Positions 52,585 through 60,363 of a stretch of 64,000 nt of DNA are shown here, one piece after another. The notes under the pieces were generated by a model. That model was not told where the DNA came from. It worked only from the letters and a program-made list of their open reading frames with translations, and did no database searches. Position numbers and translations under genes: made by a program. Source of the stretch: Kribbella pratensis (GTDB lineage: Bacteria > Actinomycetota > Actinomycetes > Propionibacteriales > Kribbellaceae); the NCBI RefSeq assembly GCF_004365355.1, contig NZ_SODP01000003.1:620001-684000 (forward strand), read 5' to 3'. Each line of letters begins with the position of its first letter. The first letter of the stretch is position 1.

Positions 52585-52637
52585 GTCGTGATCACGTCAG
52601 CATCATGCCGCACTTCGGGTCGTGCCGTTGGGAGTTT

Positions 52638-53633
52638 TCAAGCAGCCTTGAGCGTACGGGGCGAAGAGTCCACACGTCGGGCCTCCAGCCGCTCCTTGAC
52701 CGGCCACCGGACATCGGAGACCCAGCCGCGCTTCTCGAAGAACCAGATGCAGCGCGCCGACGTGTCGAGCTGACCCTTGAGTACGCCGTGCCGCGCGCAG
52801 GTCGGGTCGGAGTGGTGCAGGTTGTGCCATGACTCACCCTGGCTCAGGATCGCCAGCCACCACACGTTGCCGGACTTGTCCCGGCTCTTGAACGGCCGGT
52901 CGCCGATCGTGTGGCAGATCGAGTTGATCGACCAGGTGACGTGGTGCAGCAGCGCGATGCGGACCAGGCTGGCCCAGAAGAACGCGGTCAGCGCGCCGGA
53001 GATCGACCAGGACCAGAGGCCGCCGATGACCGCGGGCGCGAGGAGGGAGACCGCCACCAGGAGCGGGAACATGCGGGACACCCGCACGATGTCCTTGTCC
53101 TTCAGCAGGTCCGGTGCGTACTGGCGCTGCGGGGTCTGCTCGGTGTCGAACAGCCAGCCGACGTGAGCGTGGTAGAAGCCCTTGGTCAGCGCTCCGAGGG
53201 TGTTGCCGTACTTCCACGGGCTGTGCGGGTCGCCGTCGCGGTCGGAGAACTTGTGGTGCTTGCGGTGATCGGCCACCCAGCGGATCACCGGCCCCTCGAT
53301 CGCCAGCGAGCCGGCGATGGCCAGCGCGTACTTCATCGGACGGTTCGGCTTGAACGACTTGTGCGTGAACAGCCGGTGGAAACCGATCGAGATCCCGTGC
53401 CCCGCGACCGTGTAGAACACCACGGCGAGCACGACGTCCCGCCAGCCGAGGAAACCACCCCACGCGATCGGCACCGCCGCCAGCACCGCCAGGAACGGAA
53501 TGCCGATGAACAACGCCAGCGCGAGCTGCTCCCAGGCCTTCTTCTGCTCACCGCCGAGCGTCCCGGTGTTCACGTCCTCGACAGCCGGGGCGATACGGGT
53601 GGGCGCTTCCGGCGTGGCAACGGGTGGGGTCAT
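52638..53633 (-). CDS. Membrane fatty-acid (acyl-CoA) delta-9 desaturase
   Basis: 331 aa integral membrane di-iron enzyme. The three His boxes are HRLFTH, DHRKHHKFSD and, near the C-terminus, WHNLHHSDPT. The C-terminal HVTWSINSICHTIGDRPF segment is typical of stearoyl-CoA desaturases. It introduces a cis double bond into saturated acyl chains to adjust membrane fluidity. Regulation by the operator just upstream and the following TetR is likely. Confidence 0.94.
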   Translation of the reverse strand: MTPPVATPEAPTRIAPAVEDVNTGTLGGEQKKAWEQLALALFIGIPFLAVLAAVPIAWGGFLGWRDVVLAVVFYTVAGHGISIGFHRLFTHKSFKPNRPMKYALAIAGSLAIEGPVIRWVADHRKHHKFSDRDGDPHSPWKYGNTLGALTKGFYHAHVGWLFDTEQTPQRQYAPDLLKDKDIVRVSRMFPLLVAVSLLAPAVIGGLWSWSISGALTAFFWASLVRIALLHHVTWSINSICHTIGDRPFKSRDKSGNVWWLAILSQGESWHNLHHSDPTCARHGVLKGQLDTSARCIWFFEKRGWVSDVRWPVKERLEARRVDSSPRTLKAA

Positions 53634-53655
53634 AACTGTTTCATCCCTCTGGTCG

Positions 53656-53708
53656 GGGGTTCCTTACCTACGCCACCGTAACCTACGGCACCGTAGGTAA
53701 GGAACCCC
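53656..53708. promoter_or_regulatory. Complex palindromic operator upstream of the desaturase gene
   Basis: A 17-bp perfect inverted repeat GGGGTTCCTTACCTACG (53656-53672) / complement (53692-53708) encloses a second perfect hairpin CCTACGG-CA-CCGTAGG (53682-53697). The half-site CCTACG is also repeated directly (53667 and 53682). It lies 23 nt before the ATG at 53633, fitting TetR operator function. Confidence 0.7.
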
Positions 53709-53757
53709 TGGGCGTGTCATCCACCCCACTCATGGCAAACTATCCCGGCAACCACGA

Positions 53758-53829
53758 TCCCCCGTGGGGTAATCGGCAGCCCGCGAGACTTTGAATCTCG
53801 AAGACCAGGATCGAAACCTGGCGGGGGAG
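53758..53829 (+). tRNA. tRNA-Gln (anticodon TTG)
   Basis: 72-nt cloverleaf. Acceptor arm TCCCCCG (53758-53764) pairs with CGGGGGA (53822-53828), discriminator G. Anticodon stem CGAGA/TCTCG encloses the loop CTTTGAA with anticodon TTG. T-arm CCAGG/CCTGG has loop ATCGAAA, where position 54 is A instead of the near-universal T. CCA is not encoded (GC follows). Confidence 0.93.
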
Positions 53830-53924
53830 CTTTTCCGTACTGCGCCAATCGCGGCTGGTGAGGTGGATGGGGTTGGCCCCCACGCGGTGCTACGCGCGAC
53901 TCGTTCCTCGCCGTGCTACGCGCC

Positions 53925-53980
53925 GCTCCCACCCACCCGGCGCTTAGCGCGCCATTTACGCGCTTATCGCGCGTGACCGC
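53925..53980 (+). repeat. Dispersed repeat GCTCCCACCC family, copy 1
   Basis: Begins GCTCCCACCCACCCGGCGCT and ends GTGACCGC; about 80% identical by eye to 55100-55154, with a shorter third copy at 58452-58479. Confidence 0.7.
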
Positions 53981-54097
53981 ACCCGTGGTGGAGCTGGTCC
54001 GCGGCGTGCGGGCTGGATGGGGTTGGCCCCCACGCGGTGCTACGCGCGCCTCCTTCGTCGCCGTGCTTCGGGTTCCCACCCCCGGGTATGAGCAAAT

Positions 54098-54118
54098 GCA
54101 CTCTCACGCCGCGATCCG
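54098..54118 (+). repeat. 21-bp dispersed repeat, copy 1
   Basis: Starts GCACTCTCACGCC and ends GCGATCCG; identical to 56964-56984. Confidence 0.7.
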
Positions 54119-54143
54119 CGCTCGTGCCGACGTACCGGAACCA

Positions 54144-54551
54144 TCAGGCCCGGAAGGTCTGACCATCTGCGCGGCCGTTCCGGATCTGTTCGATTGACCA
54201 CGCGCCGGCCGAATAGTCATCGATCGCGTACCCACCCTCGGCCAGGAGACGCTCAACAAGGTCACGCATCTCGGCCTGGTAGTCCCCGCGACCGGAAACA
54301 CGAACCTCGACCCAGATCCCCGCGAGTTCATCCCTCACCTGCCACAAGGCGTCCAGCTCGGATGCGGAGAATGAGCCCTCGTCCGCCAACGCGTGGATCA
54401 GGTCCTGCACAGATTCGTAGCGGGTCAGACTGATCTCAAGCCGTCGATCGGCAACCCCGAACCATTCCAACCCTGCACGTTCGCCCACGCTATCGAGCAG
54501 GTAGATCAGCCGAGGAAGGTCCATTCGCGGGAACACCTGTACCGACCTCAC
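54144..54551 (-). CDS. Hypothetical protein
   Basis: 135 aa, acidic, no signal peptide or membrane helix. The N-terminal part (MDLPRLIYLLDSVGERAGLE) and RLEISLTRYESVQDLIHALA suggest an alpha/beta fold. The C-terminal part is helical and acidic (AEMRDLVERLLAEGGYAIDD). No family is recognised. It lies in the accessory stretch beside tRNA-Gln with no obvious partner. The start may be ATG 54551 or ATG 54524. Confidence 0.6.
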   Translation of the reverse strand: MRSVQVFPRMDLPRLIYLLDSVGERAGLEWFGVADRRLEISLTRYESVQDLIHALADEGSFSASELDALWQVRDELAGIWVEVRVSGRGDYQAEMRDLVERLLAEGGYAIDDYSAGAWSIEQIRNGRADGQTFRA

Positions 54552-54765
54552 GACAGACAGTGTCTCAGCCGCCTGGCGTCTGACCGTGGGTTGCCCCGTC
54601 CCGGTGGCCGCTCGATCGGGAGGTCACCCACGATACGCATCAAGAGCGCCAGAGGCGGCCCTACGGGATCGACAAGCCGACCCTTGACCTGCGCCGCGTT
54701 GACCTTGGTTGGCAGCTATCAGGCGGACGGGGCAGGTGTGGCGGTCGAGCAACGTGACGTCGCGT
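54552..54765. other. Intergenic region, no feature seen
   Basis: No gene, hairpin or repeat is recognised between the two minus-strand hypothetical genes. Confidence 0.5.
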
Positions 54766-54978
54766 CTACAGCTCGCTTCGCCGTACGCGCCTCAGCCCTT
54801 GGATCCTCCACCCCAGGTCGAGCACGGCGACGACCAGCAGGACGATGCCCAGTACTGCCTTCCAGTCCGAGAACGAATCCGCCTTCTCGATCAACCAGAT
54901 GCAGAAGGCTGCTGCGGCCCCAGCACGGCAGGCCATGATGACGACCTGCTGCCACAGCTGCCGCGACTCGGCCGTCAT
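54766..54978 (-). CDS. Small membrane protein
   Basis: 70 aa with two predicted transmembrane helices (about 13-30, VIMACRAGAAAAFCIWLI, and 40-58, AVLGIVLLVVAVLDLGW) and a basic C-terminus (RIQGLRRVRRSEL) predicted to be inside. The ATG at 54978 has GAGGGA 7 nt upstream, which supports translation. No family is recognised. Confidence 0.6.
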   Translation of the reverse strand: MTAESRQLWQQVVIMACRAGAAAAFCIWLIEKADSFSDWKAVLGIVLLVVAVLDLGWRIQGLRRVRRSEL

Positions 54979-55099
54979 GAAATCATCCCTCTCTGCCCGT
55001 CATGATGCGGGCGATCGTAACCTCAGGCGCTCGACCGCACTGCCAAGCTGGCGGCTTGCTAACGGATTTGCTAACGGGACCCGTTGACGGCTGCAGACG

Positions 55100-55154
55100 G
55101 CTCCCACCCGCCCGGCGCTCAGCGCGCCATCTGGCGTCTATAGCGGGTGACCGC
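55100..55154 (+). repeat. Dispersed repeat GCTCCCACCC family, copy 2
   Basis: Reads GCTCCCACCCGCCCGGCGCT at its start and ends GTGACCGC, matching copy 1 at 53925-53980 with scattered changes. Confidence 0.7.
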
Positions 55155-55243
55155 GGCGTGGTCTCGCCCAGTCGTGATTGTCGGGGAGCGGATCGGGCCA
55201 AAGGAGTTCGTGTCCATCTAGAGGGAGCGGCATACTTCGGGAG

Positions 55244-55615
55244 ATGTCTGGTCGGTCGCATCGGGAGTGCTGCGAGAGCGCCGTCGTCGAGCTAGCTATC
55301 GGCGAGGTGTTCGACGTACCTCGACCGCTTCGATACCGAACGTGGACTGATGACCACGGTGTCGCATGGCGGAGACGCGGTCAGGGCGCCCTGACGCCGA
55401 CTCAGGCCCGCAGACTGCTGGCCCGAACAGACGTCAAGGTGATGCACGTATACAACGGTGCCGTCCATGAGCACGTGGGCGCAGATCGCAGCGGACTGAG
55501 TGCGGAGGTCGAGCAGTACTGGGCCGGCCACGCAGACCCCATGGCCTCATTCGAAATCGGAGAGTTTCGCGACGATGGCCACCGCGTGATGGTCTTGATC
55601 GTCGAGGGCTGCTGA
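55244..55615 (+). CDS. Hypothetical protein
   Basis: About 123 aa if it starts at ATG 55244; an in-frame start at 55178 would add 22 low-complexity residues. Segments include VELAIGEVFDVPRPLRYRTW, RRRGQGALTPTQARRLLART and MASFEIGEFRDDGHRVMVLI. There is no signal peptide or known motif. The GC content is lower than in flanking core genes, consistent with the accessory nature of this stretch. Confidence 0.5.
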   Translation: MSGRSHRECCESAVVELAIGEVFDVPRPLRYRTWTDDHGVAWRRRGQGALTPTQARRLLARTDVKVMHVYNGAVHEHVGADRSGLSAEVEQYWAGHADPMASFEIGEFRDDGHRVMVLIVEGC

Positions 55616-55713
55616 TCCGGCCGGCGCACTGTTTCAGGGCAAGGCCACCGACACGTGACGCGACCTGACTTGGTGATCACCGAACAGGCGCGCAACCTGC
55701 CGATTCGATCTCG

Positions 55714-56232
55714 TCAATCGAAGGTCCGCGACGATGGGCGGCCATATATAACGTCCCGAACCCCGCGGAACTCAATCGGCACCTCGCTTTGCGCCCTCAG
55801 CGCCCTCAGCGCCGCCAGCGCCGTCTCCGGCGCCTTGGAGCTAAGGCTGATCCCCACGCCGGAGAAGTCATCGTTCGGCCCAGCCGAGCTTATGACGCCC
55901 TTATTGGCTTCCAGCAGGGACCTGGCGGCGGCCACCAGTTCGGCCCTGCTGTAGGTGGCCTTGCGAATGGCCACCGGCACCGGTTGACCCGCCACGAATC
56001 GCTGCAGATCAGCCGGGGGATCACCTTTCCAATAGACCACGACGGTCTTGTGGTCGCGGAGAATGCAAACGCTGCCCGCGTTGGTGTCGGGGTTCTCGGT
56101 GAGCCACTGCATCACTGCTTGAGCCGCGTCCTCTTCGGGCGTTGGCTCCACTTCCCCCGGGAGCGGGTCTTCAGGCTCCTTCGGAACCTTGACACCCGCC
56201 TCCGCGTGCGAGCTCGCGTCGCGATCACTCAT
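55714..56232 (-). CDS. Hypothetical protein
   Basis: 172 aa from ATG 56232, preceded by a GGAAGGAA site. The N-terminal ~50 residues are acidic and Pro-rich, likely disordered (KVPKEPEDPLPGEVEPTPEE). The rest is an alpha/beta domain (GSVCILRDHKTVVVYWKGDP, RQRFVAG-like, ATYSRAELVAAARSLLEANK) of unknown family. It is cytoplasmic by sequence, with no partner evident. Confidence 0.6.
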   Translation of the reverse strand: MSDRDASSHAEAGVKVPKEPEDPLPGEVEPTPEEDAAQAVMQWLTENPDTNAGSVCILRDHKTVVVYWKGDPPADLQRFVAGQPVPVAIRKATYSRAELVAAARSLLEANKGVISSAGPNDDFSGVGISLSSKAPETALAALRALRAQSEVPIEFRGVRDVIYGRPSSRTFD

Positions 56233-56456
56233 GGACTCGGTTCCTTCCTTCCGTACGGACGGTTCGCTGCCTCCGCTAGCCCCTGTGATCCGCCAACAGA
56301 TCCGCGACACATTCCCGCCAACTGATGTACGACAGGCTAGAGGCCTGAGTGACACCTGGGACACCCGCCAGGGCACGCACATGCCGACGACAAGTGCGCT
56401 GGTCCCACCAGGTTGTGAGCGGAGACGAACGCTTCAGGTTGACTGTAGGTGTGGAC

Positions 56457-56960
56457 ATGAATACAGAGCAGACAATGAAGCGCGAGCTGCTTGAGTGGCT
56501 CGACGCGCAGCGGACGCATGTCGTGGAACAAGTCATGGCGATGCCGGCCGAGGCTCGCCGCCACTCCCAGGTCCCCTCAGGCTGGACACCCCGAGGTGTC
56601 ATCAGGCACCTGACGCTGGACGTCGAGCGCGTGTGGTTTCGAGCCGTCATGGCTGGCGAGCACGTGGATCTTCCCCAGGGGTACGACGGCTGGACCGCGC
56701 CCGACCTCCAAAGCGACGAGGAGCTTCTCGAGCAGTACGCCAATGAGTGCAGGCTGGCTAAGGCTGCTGTCGCCGAGTTGCCGCTGGACGCGCAGCCGGT
56801 CTGGTGGTTCGAGGACAGCGGCAACCCTCCGTACTCGTCCCTGCGAGAGGTCTTGTTGCACGTGATCGTCGAGACGGCCACTCACGCCGGACACCTTGAC
56901 ATCTGTCGTGAGCTGGTCGACGGCGGACAGCGCCTCGTCCTCGACGAGCCGACGACCTGA
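56457..56960 (+). CDS. DinB-like (DUF664) protein
   Basis: 167 aa four-helix-bundle protein of the DinB/YfiT superfamily. QTMKRELLEWLDAQRTHVVE, PSGWTPRGVIRHLTLDVERV and VLLHVIVETATHAGHLDICR are typical. His in RHLTLDVE and the HAGH pair are the likely metal ligands (three-His site). Such proteins are often mycothiol- or bacillithiol-dependent enzymes. ATG 56457 is chosen; a GTG two codons upstream is possible. A second member lies at 61928-62452. Confidence 0.85.
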   Translation: MNTEQTMKRELLEWLDAQRTHVVEQVMAMPAEARRHSQVPSGWTPRGVIRHLTLDVERVWFRAVMAGEHVDLPQGYDGWTAPDLQSDEELLEQYANECRLAKAAVAELPLDAQPVWWFEDSGNPPYSSLREVLLHVIVETATHAGHLDICRELVDGGQRLVLDEPTT

Positions 56961-56963
56961 AGA

Positions 56964-56984
56964 GCACTCTCACGCCGCGATCCG
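56964..56984 (+). repeat. 21-bp dispersed repeat, copy 2
   Basis: Identical to 54098-54118; it starts 4 nt after the stop of the DinB-like gene. Confidence 0.7.
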
Positions 56985-57084
56985 TGCTTTTCGGATGTGC
57001 AGATCGCCGGCGGACAGCGACGCGGAAAGACGCATTGGGGTGCTTGGAGGCTCGCAGCGGATGGGGCTTCGTTAGCATCGGGCC

Positions 57085-57522
57085 GTGGTAGTGACGGCGT
57101 CTGGGGTGTTTCGGCGGACCGCGATTGAGCGGGCGGATCAACGGGTTTCCTGGGAGCGGACGGATCGGGCGTTCTTTTCGAGTGGTGCGTGCCATGTGCT
57201 GGCCTGGGTGTGCAGGGATTTCTATCCTGAGCAGGGGATCGGCTTGGCGGCCTTGTACTTGGGTGACTTCGAGCATCCGCTTCACGTGTATGCGAGGTGG
57301 AGCGCGTGGGCGTTCGATGCGTCGGGTTGGAACCTTGAGTCCGAACTCCTGCAGGTCAACAGCGAGTTCGAAGGTCTCCCCGTCCGTGAGGTGGAGACGA
57401 TCAGCAGTGACCTTCGGGAGTTCTGCGAAAAGCACGTGCATCGACAACCGCATCAGTACTGGGCAGATCCGACAGAACGCGCACGCGCCTATGTAGCTCG
57501 ATACGACCCGCCCTGGCTCTAG
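57085..57522 (+). CDS. Hypothetical protein
   Basis: 145 aa from GTG 57085. A -10-like TAGCAT (57073-57078) lies 6 nt upstream, suggesting a leaderless mRNA. The protein is aromatic-rich (SSGACHVLAWVCRDFYPEQG, LHVYARWSAWAFDASGWNLE) and ends with a basic segment rich in His and Arg. No family or catalytic motif is recognised. Confidence 0.6.
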   Translation: MVVTASGVFRRTAIERADQRVSWERTDRAFFSSGACHVLAWVCRDFYPEQGIGLAALYLGDFEHPLHVYARWSAWAFDASGWNLESELLQVNSEFEGLPVREVETISSDLREFCEKHVHRQPHQYWADPTERARAYVARYDPPWL

Positions 57523-57558
57523 GCGCTTCGCCCGCAGGCTTCAGGTGGACCGGGGGTT

Positions 57559-58023
57559 CTACTCGGTCGCGTCGCTGTCCGGCCAGACGGGCTCGTGGTC
57601 GAATCCGTGTTGGGCGAGGCAGTAGTTGGCTGACCATCGCACCTCGGCGTCGGGGTCGTGCGCGGCCCGCTCCAGCGTTCCGCGGACGGCCTCGCCGGGG
57701 TGGTCGGTCAGACACATGACCGCCGAGTCTCGAGCTTCGGGGACCGGGTCTTCGACTGCCATCTGGAGAATCGCGGGCAGCGTTCGCGGGTCGTTGCGCC
57801 AACGCGCGGAGATGCGAATGACGCTCTCGTGACGGACTCGCCAGTCCGCATGGCTCAATCCTTGGCGCAGCTCTTCCCACGTGTGCAGGGCCTGCGCCGT
57901 GGCCGTCGCAGACGACCAGAGCAACTGATCTTTCACGAACCGCGGGTCGTCGTCCTCGATGATCGGAATGACGAACGGTCCACTACGGAATTCGTCAGGC
58001 CCATCCGGATCCAGTTCGTCCAC
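57559..58023 (-). CDS. HEAT-repeat-like protein
   Basis: 154 aa. After an acidic N-terminus come about three paired-helix repeats: ELRQGLSHADWRVRHESVIR, AILQMAVEDPVPEARDSAVM and TLERAAHDPDAEVRWSANYC. The D..xVR spacing is typical of HEAT/PBS-lyase-type repeats that act as protein-binding scaffolds. The partner is unknown. Confidence 0.7.
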   Translation of the reverse strand: MDELDPDGPDEFRSGPFVIPIIEDDDPRFVKDQLLWSSATATAQALHTWEELRQGLSHADWRVRHESVIRISARWRNDPRTLPAILQMAVEDPVPEARDSAVMCLTDHPGEAVRGTLERAAHDPDAEVRWSANYCLAQHGFDHEPVWPDSDATE

Positions 58024-58111
58024 ACGCCCAGTTGAATCGATGCTCCATCAATCTGGCAACCGAGATCTGCCGTGCAGATCGGGGAACCGCACACGCGTGC
58101 GCCTCGCCCGA

Positions 58112-58423
58112 TCAAGGCTTTTGCGTCGACCTGGTGAGCATGACCATGACCAGGCCGAGTGGGCCGAGGACGCCGTACATCGGGTGGTAGATGCCCTTCG
58201 CCTTCGCCAGGTACTCCGCAGCGTCGGCCCACCTGCACTGACAGAAGACGATGGATGCGAGACCCGTCAAACCAATCGGCCACCGAAGCCAACCGTGCAT
58301 GGCTCCGGCGAACGCAACGAGCGCAGCCACACCGACCGTCGTCGCAGATGCCACCGCGAGCGCACGCCAGAACTTCCGCATGATCGCCGCACGTGGAGGG
58401 AAGATCTGCGACTCGGATGACAT
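58112..58423 (-). CDS. Small membrane protein
   Basis: 103 aa from ATG 58423, with three hydrophobic segments (about 18-40, VASATTVGVAALVAFAGAMH; 46-60; 82-97, MYGVLGPLGLVMVML). The loop between segments 2 and 3 is WADAAEYLAKAKG. No family is recognised. A start 19 codons upstream would run into the repeat at 58452 and is less likely. Confidence 0.55.
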   Translation of the reverse strand: MSSESQIFPPRAAIMRKFWRALAVASATTVGVAALVAFAGAMHGWLRWPIGLTGLASIVFCQCRWADAAEYLAKAKGIYHPMYGVLGPLGLVMVMLTRSTQKP

Positions 58424-58451
58424 GCCCGCATCGTAGATGCGCTTATGGGCC

Positions 58452-58479
58452 GCTCCCATCCCCGGCGCTTGGCGCGCCA
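58452..58479 (+). repeat. Dispersed repeat GCTCCCACCC family, copy 3 (short)
   Basis: Reads GCTCCCATCCCCGGCGCTTG followed by GCGCGCCA, matching the first half of copies 1 and 2. It marks the right end of the accessory stretch. Confidence 0.6.
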
Positions 58480-58682
58480 CGTTGGGGCTCGGCGCGCGAT
58501 GAGAATCACGCTATGGGCGGCCCGGTGGTCCTCTTGACGGTGCAGTTTTGCGGGGTCGTCGAGGACCAGTTTGGGTGAGACGCGTCCGGAGGATCCCGGT
58601 TTCGGGCATAGTGCTTTGGGCGTGCAACCGGATCCTCTTGTCGGGACTCGTGTGGGGAAAGGGTTCGAGCTGGGGAGTGGTG

Positions 58683-59192
58683 ATGGCTGACGGCGACACG
58701 GTGCGCGAGCTGTACGAGGGGTGCTACCGGCGCCTGGTCGGGCAACTGTTCGCGATCTGCGGGAACCTGGGCGAGGCCGAGGACGCCGTACAGGAGGCAT
58801 TCGTCCGGGCGGTCGAGAAACCCCGGCGGTTCGAGCAGCTCGAGAACCCGGAGGCGTGGCTGCGGGCGGTCGCGTTGAACGCCGTACGACGGAGGTACCG
58901 TCGCGCGACCCGGTTCCACGGGTTGCTCTCGCGTGCAGGTGTTCCCGAGACCACGGTGACCGGGATGTCCGCGGATCGAGTCGCCTTGGTCGAGGCGCTG
59001 CGACAGCTCCCCTTCGAGCAGCGCGAGGCGATCGTGCTGCACCACATCGTCGACCTGCCGGTGCGTGAGATCGCCGTACAGCTGCGGGTTCCGGAAGGCA
59101 CGGTCAAGGCGCGCCTCGCTCGAGGCAGAGTCCGCCTGGCTCCGCTGGTCCACGAGTTCGCCGACGACGCCGAGGAGGTTAACCATGTCTGA
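58683..59192 (+). CDS. ECF RNA polymerase sigma factor
   Basis: 169 aa from ATG 58683, which has GGGGAG 6 nt upstream. Region 2 is at about 8-70 (VRELYEGCYRRLVGQLFAIC, LGEAEDAVQEAFVRAVEKPR). Region 4 is at about 105-155 (LRQLPFEQREAIVLHHIVDL, VREIAVQLRVPEGTVKARLA). It overlaps the next gene by 8 nt, so the two are translationally coupled. Confidence 0.9.
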   Translation: MADGDTVRELYEGCYRRLVGQLFAICGNLGEAEDAVQEAFVRAVEKPRRFEQLENPEAWLRAVALNAVRRRYRRATRFHGLLSRAGVPETTVTGMSADRVALVEALRQLPFEQREAIVLHHIVDLPVREIAVQLRVPEGTVKARLARGRVRLAPLVHEFADDAEEVNHV

Positions 59193-60363
59193 GTTGAAGG
59201 AACTGTCCTGGGACGTGCAGGAGACGGTTCAGCCGTTGCCCTTCGAGGCTCTGGAGCGCCGTGGTATCCGCCGCCGGCACCGTCGGCAGGCGCTCGCCGG
59301 GGCCGGAGTCGTCGCGGCGGTGACGATCGCAGTACTGGCCGCCGTCCTACCGCTCGGGAACCTGACCGGCACCGAGAAACCGTCAGCCGGCCAGACCTCC
59401 ATCCCGGTCGACCAGGCGGCGGAGAAGGTGATCCACGACAAGAAGGCGGCCATGTTCGGCGTCGCGTTCGCCACACCGACGCGGTGGGCCGCGGTGTGGG
59501 CGTTACCGCAGCCGGGATCCACCTGGAAGTCCGCCGCGGTTCTGAGCCGCGACGGGGTGCGGGCCACCGCGCCGGTGCGTAAGAACGACTACTCCGTGGT
59601 GCAGGCCGGGGACGAGGTGCTGGCCCTGTCGATGCCGACGAGCATGAAGGGGAGTGATCCGACCTGGGCGCAGTCCGTCATGGTCCGCCTGACGGATCAG
59701 GGCCGGATCGAGAAGAAGCTGCACTGGGCTCCACCGACCACCGAGTTCGGAGCCGACGACGTTCTGCTGGCGTCCGGCACCCTCCGAGCTCTGAATCTGG
59801 AGACCGGCACCCTCCGCGAGGTGAAGATTCCCGGGATCGACAACGCCCTCGAACCCCAACGCGACACGACCGGACGGTGGTGGGTGGTCGCCGCCAGGAA
59901 CAGCGGCGTCGGAAACATCTACTGGACCGATGACCACGGCAAGACCTGGGGCCACTCCGTCATCAGCCAGGGCCGAATGGGCGGCGACCTCGGAGTCAGT
60001 CCGGACGGCCGCACCCTCGTGGTGATCCCGGGCCGCAAGCCCGCCCGGACGGACGACGGTGATGAGGTGCCGCTGCGGTTGTCCACCGACCGGGGCGAAC
60101 ACTGGACCACAGTGGCCACCCGGAACGCGCCGTACCTACAGTCTCCCGTTGCCTTCGACAACGGGACGGGCCTCGCGCTCTACCAGCGGGGGAAGGATCG
60201 CGAACTCCTCCGACCCGGCGCCGGCAAGCCGTTCACACCGCCGACCGACCTGGGCAACCTGATCGCGGTAGGCGACTTCGTCTACGGTATGCAGTACAAC
60301 GGCAACCACGCCATCACCAGCACCAACCACGGCAGAACCTGGAAGTACGTCGACCCTCGCTAG
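59185..60363 (+). CDS. Membrane-anchored beta-propeller-like protein coupled to ECF sigma factor
   Basis: 392 aa. A short cytoplasmic N-terminus (about 1-36) is followed by one membrane helix (ALAGAGVVAAVTIAVLAAVL) and a large outer domain. That domain carries repeated Asp-box/BNR-like turns (YWTDDHGKTWGHSV, STDRGEHWTTV, STNHGRTWKYV), suggesting a beta-propeller. The topology is that of a transmembrane sensor or anti-sigma factor for the coupled ECF sigma, but no anti-sigma motif is visible in the N-terminus. The GAGGAGG site lies inside the sigma gene. Confidence 0.8.
   Translation: MSELKELSWDVQETVQPLPFEALERRGIRRRHRRQALAGAGVVAAVTIAVLAAVLPLGNLTGTEKPSAGQTSIPVDQAAEKVIHDKKAAMFGVAFATPTRWAAVWALPQPGSTWKSAAVLSRDGVRATAPVRKNDYSVVQAGDEVLALSMPTSMKGSDPTWAQSVMVRLTDQGRIEKKLHWAPPTTEFGADDVLLASGTLRALNLETGTLREVKIPGIDNALEPQRDTTGRWWVVAARNSGVGNIYWTDDHGKTWGHSVISQGRMGGDLGVSPDGRTLVVIPGRKPARTDDGDEVPLRLSTDRGEHWTTVATRNAPYLQSPVAFDNGTGLALYQRGKDRELLRPGAGKPFTPPTDLGNLIAVGDFVYGMQYNGNHAITSTNHGRTWKYVDPR

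Larger units (their letters stand above)
53830..54143. repeat. Repeat-rich, gene-free stretch downstream of tRNA-Gln
   Basis: It contains a 54-bp direct repeat at 53864-53917 and 54014-54067, exactly 150 bp apart; the first 35 bp are identical and the rest has four mismatches. Between them lies copy 1 (53925-53980) of the GCTCCCACCC family, and at 54098-54118 copy 1 of the GCACTCTCACG family. No gene is seen. Confidence 0.75.

Noticed and set aside
53830..58480. CRISPR array suggested by repeated words downstream of tRNA-Gln
   Set aside because: Repeat copies are few, unevenly spaced (150 bp to over 1 kb) and lie between genes; no cas gene is present.
53758..58480. Intact integrative element at tRNA-Gln
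   Set aside because: No integrase, excisionase, replication or transfer gene and no second copy of the tRNA 3' end were found in the window.
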